Assembly: GCA_947630415.1 (NCBI GenBank)
Contig: CANRHM010000017.1
Span: 1 to 16,751, forward strand
Origin: an uncultured Bacilli bacterium
GTDB lineage: Bacteria; Bacillota_I; Bacilli_A; RF39; UBA660
Reading direction: 5' to 3'
DNA length: 16,751 nucleotides
Position 1 is the stretch's first letter. Every line of letters begins with the position of its first letter. The translations under genes and the position numbers were made by a program. The notes beneath the pieces were generated by a model. That model was not told the DNA's origin. It made no database searches and worked only from the letters and a program-made list of their open reading frames with translations. Shown piece by piece: positions 6,677 through 13,399 of this stretch.

Positions 6677-6952
6677 ATGGAAACTTTAACTTTGAATGTT
6701 CGCGTGGATGCAAATGATAAAAAAAGATTTGAACAATTTTGCGATAATGTGGGCATGAATATTTCTACAGCAGTTAATATGTTTATTAAAGCAGTGTTAA
6801 GAGAAAATAAATTACCTTTTGAAGTTAAGACTAGTTCTTTTGATGAAATGGTTTATGAGAAATTAAAAGAGGCGGAATTGCAAATAAATGATTCTTCTAA
6901 AAGATATTCTAAAGAAGACATTGTAAAAAGTATGGATGATATTATAGGCTAG
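6677..6952 (+). CDS. RelB/DinJ-family antitoxin
   Basis: Antitoxin of a type II toxin-antitoxin module, expected to bind DNA as a dimer and to neutralise a RelE/YafQ-like toxin. The N-terminal half (METLTLNVRVDANDKKRFEQ, then GMNISTAVNMFIKAVLRENKLPF) is the ribbon-helix-helix fold of the RelB/DinJ family. The acidic, flexible C-terminal part (about 50-91) would wrap the toxin. ATG 6677 (91 aa) is preferred over ATG 6665 because AGGTGG (6668-6673) serves as ribosome-binding site for the former and lies inside the longer reading. The toxin gene begins two bases after the stop but carries a nonsense codon, so this antitoxin is probably an orphan. It could still repress its operator. Confidence 0.9.
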   Translation: METLTLNVRVDANDKKRFEQFCDNVGMNISTAVNMFIKAVLRENKLPFEVKTSSFDEMVYEKLKEAELQINDSSKRYSKEDIVKSMDDIIG

Positions 6953-6954
6953 TG

Positions 6955-7269
6955 ATGTATAAAATAGAAGTTTTACCTGTTGCCAAAAAAGATATTGATG
7001 ATATCATCTTTTACATTTCACATAATTTAAAAAATATAACCGCATCAAAAAAATTAAGAGATTGATTTATAAATAGTTTTGAACAGATTTTACAATTTCC
7101 CTATGGAGCTTCTGCTTATCAGCCACCCGGTCTGTTGCAAAAGGAATATAGAATTTATAGGGTTAAAAATTTTCTTATGTTTTATACCATAAATGAGAAA
7201 GAAAATTTGATTATCATTGTAAGAGTTTTATATAACAAAATGGATGTTAGCAAGATATTAATGCAATAG
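6955..7269 (+). pseudogene. RelE/ParE-family toxin, nonsense-inactivated
   Basis: From ATG 6955 the frame reads MYKIEVLPVAKKDIDDIIFY...ASKKLRD, meets TGA at 7063-7065 (codon 37), then continues undisturbed as FINSFEQILQFPYGASAYQP, LLQKEYRIYRVKNFLMFYTI and NLIIIVRVLYNKMD to TAG at 7267-7269. This is a full-length (about 104 codons) RelE/ParE-superfamily toxin in layout, including the EYR...Y.V.NF...Y core and the final VRVLY strand. Only a single base change separates it from an intact gene, so inactivation is recent. TGA is a normal stop in neighbouring genes, so recoding is unlikely. The truncated 36-residue peptide lacks the catalytic and substrate-binding part. Confidence 0.88.
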
Positions 7270-7343
7270 AAAATTAAAATCAATCTTATAGAATAATTAT
7301 GAAGATGAAATAACTATAAAATAATGTTTGATAAATAGTGTTT

Positions 7344-7366
7344 TAAGGTCGCATTTTGCGACCTTA
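7344..7366. repeat. free-standing inverted copy of the ORF6N palindrome
   Basis: Arms TAAGGTCGCA (7344-7353) and TGCGACCTTA (7357-7366) surround TTT. Read on the minus strand, 7344-7368 is identical over 25 nt to 5794-5818 inside the ORF6N gene. It lies between the dead relE and the vWA promoter. On the minus strand the frame reads LQNLRSQNATLKHY, but I cannot extend ORF6N similarity beyond this, so it may be a tiny gene relic or an independent element. Confidence 0.8.
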
Positions 7367-7406
7367 GATTTTGCAGGATAAGGTTCGTTTTGACTATATT
7401 ATTTCC

Positions 7407-7435
7407 TTGACATACAAGGACTTTCCTTTTATAAT
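7407..7435 (+). promoter_or_regulatory. perfect consensus promoter of the vWA-MoxR-ankyrin operon
   Basis: TTGACA (7407-7412), 17-bp spacer, TATAAT (7430-7435). Both hexamers match the sigma-A consensus fully, which predicts strong constitutive transcription unless repressed. Start would fall near 7442, inside the left arm of the following inverted repeat. Confidence 0.85.
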
Positions 7436-7465
7436 AACATACCTAGTGAGGAGGTATGTTTTTTT
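7436..7465 (+). terminator. terminator-like hairpin containing the vWA ribosome-binding site
   Basis: AACATACCT (7436-7444) pairs with AGGTATGTT (7452-7460) around AGTGAGG, followed by TTTTT and then the ATG at 7466. Transcripts arriving from relBE would form the full hairpin and end. Transcripts starting near 7442 lose most of the left arm and keep AGGAGG (7449-7454) free. It may thus insulate the operon, or act as an operator next to the -10. Confidence 0.6.
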
Positions 7466-9601
7466 ATGAAATTTTGGCGTTATATAGCAAATAAAAAAAG
7501 TACTTTCTCTAATAATAATGATTCTTTAGAAGAACAAAAGCAAGATACAACGGATTTAAGTTCCTCTTTAGATTCTTCTAAAGAAGATGAACAAAATCTT
7601 CAAGAGCAAAACGATAGTCAACAAAGTGGGGAATCGAGGGAATCTAGCAGTAATCAAGATACTTTAGAAGATCAAGAAACAAAAGAGCATGTATCAGAAA
7701 AAGATCAAGAAAGTTTAGAAGAATCTAGTTCAAGCGAAGATGATTCTAGTAAGGAACAAAATTCTTCGGAAGAACAAAATGCTGGTGAAATGGAAACGAG
7801 CAAAAATAAGGAAAGCTCTCAAAGTTCCAGTGAAGATGATTTGAATCAAGAGCAAAAAACATCTCAAGAAAATAGTTCTAGTCAAAATGAACCTAATGAG
7901 AATGGAGAAAATACATCAAAACAAAGTTTCAGTGAACAAGGATCAAGTGATGAACAAGAAAATGTTCAAGAACAAAGTTCTAGTGAAAAAGAAAGTCAAG
8001 AACAAAATCCCAGTGAACAGGAATCAAGTAGCCATCAAGATAGTGAAGATAATCAAGATCTTGAGGGACAAGACGCCAATCAAGGAGATTATATAGATCA
8101 AAGCTTAAGTAGCAAGATGCCTTTTGGTGGAGCGGGTGCTTTTCAAGCATCAAGTGAAGATCAAAATAGTTCAGGAAGTCAGGGGATAGAGAAACAAGAA
8201 AGTAGTAAAGATCCAAGCACTTTAGAAGGACAAGGTTCTAACAATCAAGAATTAAGTAGACCATTAGATACTTCACAGGAACCAAAACTTAGTGAAAGTA
8301 GTTCTAATCAGGAATCAAAATCTTCTAGGGAACAAAGCTCCAGTGAAAAAGAAGCAAATGAAAATAAGGATGCTTCTCCTAGTCAAGAAAGAAATGAAAC
8401 AAGTGCTACTCAAGATCAAGAATCTAGTATAGATCAAGGGATTTCTCAAGAACAAAAGGAATCAAAAAATAAAGAGTCTAATGGTCAAGAGAGGGATATC
8501 AATGAAGGGACCACTTTGAAAGACCAAGATACTAAAGAAGAAAAGAACCATAAACAAGATAACGATGAGGCAAGTGATTTAGATCCATCTTCTATACCTC
8601 AAGAGGAAAAACAAGATAACAAACCTAAAAAATCAGAAAAAGAAAAGTCCCATAAACGAAAAAAAGATCCTTTTAAAGATGGAGATGCTGAAGTACCGAA
8701 AGAAAAAATTGAAAAACCGGAACGAACCGAAGCAACCAATCAATTCTTAGGGCAATTAGGAACACTTCCTTTCTTTAAAGATCGCTCTCATGGAGGAAGT
8801 TATTCGATTGACACCTCTAGTGATACAGAAGTATCAGAGACGGTTATTCGAACACTTATATCTAAATTTTTAAATCAACGGTTCTGTCGTAAAGTATCGG
8901 ACCTAAATGTTAGAAGTACAGCTTTAGAACGATCAGAAGGTTTTTATCGATGGGATGTTAAAAGAGTGGTTAAACATTTGGAAACGGAACAGTTAACCAA
9001 AGTGTTACACGATAAATATGGATATCAGTACGCCCAAGGAAAATATGAAAATGTTCCTTTGTCTTTCTACTTTGATATGTCTGGTAGTATGAGTAATTAC
9101 ACCAATATGTTATCGGTGATGGCGATTGAACTATTAAAAAAAGATGTTAAAGTCTTGGTGGGATTTAATGAAACAGTACATGTTCAAATTGAAAGTATTC
9201 CCAAAGAATTAACGGTTAAAGAACTGGCTAAGTTTTTATCGTCGGCAGGATACTCTTCATCGATTGAAAATTGTCCTAAAGAAACGAAGGACCGTATTAC
9301 GTATAGAGCTATTAATCAAGATATCGATAAATATTTAATTTCCAAGAAAGCAGAGAAATGTGTAATTTTTGCCGATTGTGATCCTATCCGTGAAATCATT
9401 CGGCTATCCCAAAAAGTACAAGTTTACTGGTTTAACTTTGAATCTTACTTTAGATCTTATGATTTAGGTGGATACAAAGGATTTGCTTATAAAGTATCTA
9501 GTCTTGAAGATATCGCTGAAGGACTCATTAAAGTCAATGAAAAAAGATTTGAAGCGTTGGTTTATACGGATACCGACAGTGATAAAACGTTAAGGAGGTA
9601 A
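7466..9601 (+). CDS. vWA-domain protein with long Ser/Glu/Gln-rich disordered N-terminus
   Basis: First gene of the vWA-MoxR-ankyrin operon. Residues about 10-385 are low-complexity, dominated by Ser, Glu, Gln, Asp and Asn with recurring SSSEQ/EQESS-like units, and are surely disordered. One island at about 207-229 (DYIDQSLSSKMPFGGAGAFQ) is hydrophobic and may be a docking motif. A basic Lys-rich linker (about 385-412) follows. The folded part, about 424-711, contains a vWA domain with the MIDAS motif D537-x-S539-x-S541 in FYFDMSGSMSNY and a later ADCD at 636-639. No signal peptide or membrane helix is visible, so it is cytoplasmic. vWA proteins of this kind pair with MoxR ATPases as metal-dependent adaptors. 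AGGAGG lies eleven bases before the ATG. The next gene begins three bases after the stop. Confidence 0.88.
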   Translation: MKFWRYIANKKSTFSNNNDSLEEQKQDTTDLSSSLDSSKEDEQNLQEQNDSQQSGESRESSSNQDTLEDQETKEHVSEKDQESLEESSSSEDDSSKEQNSSEEQNAGEMETSKNKESSQSSSEDDLNQEQKTSQENSSSQNEPNENGENTSKQSFSEQGSSDEQENVQEQSSSEKESQEQNPSEQESSSHQDSEDNQDLEGQDANQGDYIDQSLSSKMPFGGAGAFQASSEDQNSSGSQGIEKQESSKDPSTLEGQGSNNQELSRPLDTSQEPKLSESSSNQESKSSREQSSSEKEANENKDASPSQERNETSATQDQESSIDQGISQEQKESKNKESNGQERDINEGTTLKDQDTKEEKNHKQDNDEASDLDPSSIPQEEKQDNKPKKSEKEKSHKRKKDPFKDGDAEVPKEKIEKPERTEATNQFLGQLGTLPFFKDRSHGGSYSIDTSSDTEVSETVIRTLISKFLNQRFCRKVSDLNVRSTALERSEGFYRWDVKRVVKHLETEQLTKVLHDKYGYQYAQGKYENVPLSFYFDMSGSMSNYTNMLSVMAIELLKKDVKVLVGFNETVHVQIESIPKELTVKELAKFLSSAGYSSSIENCPKETKDRITYRAINQDIDKYLISKKAEKCVIFADCDPIREIIRLSQKVQVYWFNFESYFRSYDLGGYKGFAYKVSSLEDIAEGLIKVNEKRFEALVYTDTDSDKTLRR

Positions 9602-9604
9602 AAC

Positions 9605-11389
9605 ATGATAAAGATTGATGAATTAAAAAAGGAAATTGAAGCGACGGGATATTATCCGACGGAAGAATTGCTATACGATACTTTCAATGCTTTGATGGTG
9701 TTTATGAGTGGAGAATCGAATCCAGGACAAGATGTATTTGCCCTTTGTTTGGAAGGCCCTCCTGGAGCAGGTAAATCTTCTTTTGCTAAGATGTATCGAG
9801 ATATTGTAGAACATCATTTTAATAGCCCTGTCGAGTTAGTGGAGTACCAATGTGATCCTGCGACTTCCGAAGAAAAATTAAAAGAAGATATTCGTATCGT
9901 GGCGGTCGTTACAAGAGATGGAAAAGAAGTCATTATTCCGGGTATCTTAGTACGTACTGTACAACTTTTAAACGAAGGCAAAAAAGTGGTGCTCTTTGTC
10001 GATGAGTACGATAAAGCAAGAGAAGAGACGGATTCTTTCTTCTTACAATTCTTACAAGATGGAAAATTAAATGCTGTTCAATCTGGAGATATGGAAATTA
10101 AGAAAGAATACAAAAACAATTTACAAGTCATTTTCTGTAAAAATGATGCCAGAGAAGAACTATCAGGCCCGCTTACAAGACGTCTTAGAGTCATTCGCTT
10201 AGATTACATGAAACCAGAGTTATTCCATACGGTTGCAAGACGGGTCTTAATCGATGAAGCATATGAAAAAGTAGAAGAGAATCTTTTAAACTTAGTCACG
10301 TTGATGTATCAATTTGCCTATAGTAAAAAAGAAATCTTTAATCGTCTTCCTTCTTGTTCAGAGATGCTAATTGCTTTGGAAGACGCCAATCGTCTTATGA
10401 ATTTAGCCAATGCTCCACAATATATTATTTATAGAGCTATTGTTAAAAACATGTTTAAAAACAAAGATGATCTAGTAACGTTTGAAGAACAACTTCCAAA
10501 ATCGAGAGATGAAATCGATAAGAAATTAGCAAAAACGATTAATGAAATGAAAAAAGGCGAAAGGAAAAGTGACGCTAAGGCAGAACGAAAGAATCTAGTC
10601 GCTTTAATGAGTCAAACGGTCTTTGAAGGAGAGGCTAAAAAACTAGCTGAAAAGACCAAAGAACTAGAAGATTTAATTAGTAAGTATGAGCTTGAATTTG
10701 CAGCAATGAAAAAACGTTATGAAGAGGAACAAGAACAAGAATTAGAGCGAATTAGACTAGAAAATGGAAAATTCTTATCCAGTAGTAGATTGCCTAAAGC
10801 CGAGGGTAACTTCTTTGATGAATCGTTAAGTGTTCGAAGAGGTAAAAATATTTTTGAAATCGATTTAAAAGATGAATGGACAGAAGTAGCAACCTTATCG
10901 ATACCTTCTTTATCCCATACGAGTTTAATTGAAAACTTAGTGGAGGCAGGAGTTGATGTTACAATCTATGAAAATGGTGTTTTACTAGAAGATGAAGAGG
11001 ATAACCGTCTCATTGTTTTTAAAGAATTAGATGAAGAGAAGAAGCCTCATTACCGCTTTATGGCCAATCACTTAGTTATTCCTTCGACTTTTATTGGAAG
11101 CATCTATGCCTTTGTTGATTTCTCAAAACAAGTATTAGAAGGACAAATTAATAGTCCTTCGATCAAGGATCATGGAAATTACCAAGTAAATGCATTCGTT
11201 TATGATGATCAAGCATTAACATATGAGGAAGTACTTGATCACGTATATCATATTGAAATCAATGATAAAGTCGATCATATCGATCAATTAGGAACCATGG
11301 TAGAAAGTCTTTCTTGTGCTTCGTTAGAGCCGGTTACCAAAAGCAATACCCAACTACTTAAGCAAAAAGAGAAGGTGTATGTAAAATGA
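9605..11389 (+). CDS. MoxR/AAA_5-type AAA+ ATPase with long C-terminal extension
   Basis: AAA+ ATPase, presumably the motor that remodels a target delivered through the vWA protein encoded upstream. Walker A is G51-PPGAGKS-58, Walker B VVLFVDEYD at 128-136 (D133, E134), sensor-1 VIFCKN at 175-180, and an arginine pair in LTRRLR at 190-195. The helical lid follows to about 290. MoxR proteins usually end near 300-350 residues; this one runs to 594. Residues about 300-392 are charged and strongly helical (likely coiled coil: KKLAEKTKELEDLISKYELE, RYEEEQEQELERIRLENGKF). Residues about 400-594 form a domain I do not recognise, rich in predicted beta strands. A strong AAGGAGG lies directly before the ATG. 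The stop overlaps the next start (ATGA). Confidence 0.88.
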   Translation: MIKIDELKKEIEATGYYPTEELLYDTFNALMVFMSGESNPGQDVFALCLEGPPGAGKSSFAKMYRDIVEHHFNSPVELVEYQCDPATSEEKLKEDIRIVAVVTRDGKEVIIPGILVRTVQLLNEGKKVVLFVDEYDKAREETDSFFLQFLQDGKLNAVQSGDMEIKKEYKNNLQVIFCKNDAREELSGPLTRRLRVIRLDYMKPELFHTVARRVLIDEAYEKVEENLLNLVTLMYQFAYSKKEIFNRLPSCSEMLIALEDANRLMNLANAPQYIIYRAIVKNMFKNKDDLVTFEEQLPKSRDEIDKKLAKTINEMKKGERKSDAKAERKNLVALMSQTVFEGEAKKLAEKTKELEDLISKYELEFAAMKKRYEEEQEQELERIRLENGKFLSSSRLPKAEGNFFDESLSVRRGKNIFEIDLKDEWTEVATLSIPSLSHTSLIENLVEAGVDVTIYENGVLLEDEEDNRLIVFKELDEEKKPHYRFMANHLVIPSTFIGSIYAFVDFSKQVLEGQINSPSIKDHGNYQVNAFVYDDQALTYEEVLDHVYHIEINDKVDHIDQLGTMVESLSCASLEPVTKSNTQLLKQKEKVYVK

Positions 11390-12111
11390 TAGCAGTCGAT
11401 ATTCATCAACCCGAAAGAGATAAATTAGAAGGCTTAAGGTCTTTGCATATTGATGAAGCATCGAAAAAGGCTTTTCAAGCAAAAATAGCGAAGGTAAGCG
11501 AAGAAGAAAAGGAAGAGTTAAGTCAAAGATTAATGAACCTATTGTTGAGTTCTTTTTATAGCGAAGAGGAAAAGAGTGCAGAATTAGAAGAATTGTTATT
11601 AAAAGGAGCAGCTCCTTCTTATTATGATGCTAAACTAGATACTTTTCCTTTACTCCTTTGTGCTGAAAACAATTATAAAAATACGCTTTGTCTTTTAATT
11701 AAAGCAGGGGCTAATATTGATCAAGTGAATCATGCAAGAAAAAGTGCTCTTATGGTGGCTTCCGCCTGTGGAAATGTGGATATTGCACTTTACTTAATCA
11801 TTTGTGATGCTAATTTAAATTTAAGAGATGTCTATGGCAATAATGCACTTATGATTGCTTATCAGAACAGTCAGCCTAAAATATTTGATATGCTCTTATA
11901 TAGAGGAAGTGTCTATAACAATGTCAATGTTTATGGCGAAAAACTCTTTACTATGAAGCAGGTTTCTGGATTTGGAAATATGGTTTTACCTCTTAATCTT
12001 CCTTCGGAGGAAGAAGAAAAAGAATTGTTAACGTACGCGGATATACAAGCAAAATTAGAGGAAGCAAAACAAAAAGCAAAAGAAATGAAGGATAAAGTTT
12101 TAATTAAATAA
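11386..12111 (+). CDS. ankyrin-repeat protein of the vWA-MoxR operon
   Basis: A 241-residue cytoplasmic protein whose start overlaps the MoxR stop by four bases, implying translational coupling and a shared complex. Residues about 1-65 are charged helix (EEEKEELSQRLMNLLLSSFY). Residues about 66-175 hold roughly three to four ankyrin repeats: LEELLLKGAAPSYYDAKLDT, FPLLLCAENNYKNTLCLLIK AGANID, ALMVASACGNVDIALYLI, and NALMIAYQNSQPKIFDMLLY RG. The C-terminus (about 205-241) is a Lys/Glu-rich helix. Ankyrin repeats bind proteins; here the partner is probably the ATPase, the vWA subunit or their substrate. No catalytic motif is visible. A T-rich stretch at 12122-12130 with only a weak stem may end the transcript. 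Confidence 0.85.
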   Translation: MIAVDIHQPERDKLEGLRSLHIDEASKKAFQAKIAKVSEEEKEELSQRLMNLLLSSFYSEEEKSAELEELLLKGAAPSYYDAKLDTFPLLLCAENNYKNTLCLLIKAGANIDQVNHARKSALMVASACGNVDIALYLIICDANLNLRDVYGNNALMIAYQNSQPKIFDMLLYRGSVYNNVNVYGEKLFTMKQVSGFGNMVLPLNLPSEEEEKELLTYADIQAKLEEAKQKAKEMKDKVLIK

Positions 12112-12129
12112 AAGAACTTATCCTTTTTT

Positions 12130-12138
12130 TGTTATAAT
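12130..12138 (+). promoter_or_regulatory. extended -10 promoter before the flavoprotein gene
   Basis: TGTTATAAT fits the extended -10 pattern TGnTATAAT, and no -35 is seen 16-18 bp upstream, as is usual for this class. Start would be near 12145, giving a short leader with AAGGAGG (12146-12152) eight bases before the ATG at 12161. Confidence 0.55.
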
Positions 12139-12160
12139 AAAATAAAAGGAGGAATTAAAC

Positions 12161-13399
12161 ATGCAAACAAAAAAGATACTGATTGTAGGAGGAGGGGCAA
12201 CAGGCCTTTGTGCAGCTATTGTAGCAAGAAGAAAAGGTTATCTAGTTACGGTAGTTGATAAAAACGATGTGATGGGAAAGAAAATTTTATTGACAGGATC
12301 CGGTCGTTGTAACTTTTTTAATAGGGATATGGATCTTTCCCATTTCCATTCGAGTGATCCTTCTTTACTTGCTTCTTTTATTGATCAAGAAACGATTAAG
12401 GAAGTTCTTCCTTTCTTTAAATCCATTGGTATTCTTCCGGAGGAAAGGGAAGGGTATCTATATCCTTCTACATTCCAAGCTTCTACCTTAAGAGAAGCAC
12501 TTATCTATGAAGCAGAAAATTTAGGTTGTACCCTTATTCCTTCCTTTAATGTACAAAAAATAGAAAAGAAGGAAGGACAGTTTTTAGTATCTAGTGATAA
12601 AGAAGTCTTAACATGTGATTATGTTGTTTTAGCAGCAGGTTCTAAGAGTTATCCTAAAACGGGAAGCGATGGAGATGCCTACAGGTTTGCTTCTTCGTTT
12701 GGACACACGATAAGAGAAGTCTATCCTGCTTTGGTTCCTCTCAAAGGTGTAGGTTCTTATTTTAAACGTTGGGATGGAGTACGATGGAAAGCATCACTCG
12801 TTGCAAGAACCATAACTTCAGTCTTAGGTTCTTCTTCTGGAGAAGTACAATTTACGGATTATGGTTTAAGTGGCATTTGTATTTTTAATTTAAGTGGAGA
12901 AGTAAATCGTGCTTTACATCAAGGAAATGCTGTTTTTGTCGATATTAACTTTTTATCTACCTATGGTCTTACAACGGAAGAAAAAGCTTTATCTTTCTTT
13001 GATAGTCGTGCTCATGAATTATCCAAACGAAATCTTCGCCTTTTCTTAGAAGGATTATTTCCTTACAAATTAGTTCCTCTTTTTATCGAAAAAGCGTCTT
13101 TAAATAAAGAAGAAGAGTATAGTTCTTTATCCGAAGAAGAGAAAAAACGTTTAGTAAATCTTCTTCTTTCTTTCACGGTCCCTATTAAAGAAAGCCTATC
13201 ATATGATCGAAGTCAAACATCGACAGGAGGTATTTCTCTTTTAGAAGTCGATCCTACTTGTATGGAATCAAAATTAGAAAAAGGACTTTATATCTTAGGA
13301 GAAGCCTTGGATATCGATGGTGAGTGTGGCGGTTATAATCTTGGTTTTGCTTGGATTTCAGCCCTTAAAATGGGCAGTAGTTTGGAGGAAGTAAAGTGA
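12161..13399 (+). CDS. HI0933/YhiN/BaiN-family FAD flavoprotein
   Basis: Predicted NAD(P)/FAD-dependent oxidoreductase of the HI0933-like family; the physiological substrate of most members is unknown. It opens with a dinucleotide-binding fold, ILIVGGGATGLCAAIVARRK (6-25), an acidic residue ending the second strand (VVDKND), and the family hallmark GKKILLTGSGRCNFFNRD (39-56). A second FAD-contacting motif is YVVLAAGSKSYPKTGSDG (about 155-172). Near the C-terminus come TSTGGISLLEV and LYILGEALDIDGECGGYNLG followed by FAWISALKMG, which close the FAD site. The length (412 aa) is normal for the family. Start ATG 12161 has AGGAGG eight bases upstream. The stop overlaps the next start by four bases (GTGA), so the two flavoproteins are translationally coupled. 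Confidence 0.9.
   Translation: MQTKKILIVGGGATGLCAAIVARRKGYLVTVVDKNDVMGKKILLTGSGRCNFFNRDMDLSHFHSSDPSLLASFIDQETIKEVLPFFKSIGILPEEREGYLYPSTFQASTLREALIYEAENLGCTLIPSFNVQKIEKKEGQFLVSSDKEVLTCDYVVLAAGSKSYPKTGSDGDAYRFASSFGHTIREVYPALVPLKGVGSYFKRWDGVRWKASLVARTITSVLGSSSGEVQFTDYGLSGICIFNLSGEVNRALHQGNAVFVDINFLSTYGLTTEEKALSFFDSRAHELSKRNLRLFLEGLFPYKLVPLFIEKASLNKEEEYSSLSEEEKKRLVNLLLSFTVPIKESLSYDRSQTSTGGISLLEVDPTCMESKLEKGLYILGEALDIDGECGGYNLGFAWISALKMGSSLEEVK

Noticed and set aside
7063..7065. In-frame TGA of relE as recoded Trp or selenocysteine
   Set aside because: TGA ends several neighbouring genes (ftsW, the MoxR gene, both flavoprotein genes) and Trp is encoded by TGG. RelE proteins have no conserved Trp or selenocysteine here, and no selenocysteine-type structure was evident. 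A nonsense mutation is simpler.
5323..7465. Insertion sequence or prophage
   Set aside because: No transposase, integrase, terminal inverted repeats or target-site duplication could be found. The ORF6N domain alone does not make a prophage.
7887..8216. Overlapping open frames on both strands inside the vWA gene
   Set aside because: Products are low-complexity shadows of the biased codons, without ribosome-binding sites or recognisable domains.
7500..8660. CRISPR or DNA tandem-repeat array
   Set aside because: The repetitive look comes from Ser/Glu/Gln-rich codons in one continuous reading frame. There is no constant repeat/spacer periodicity.
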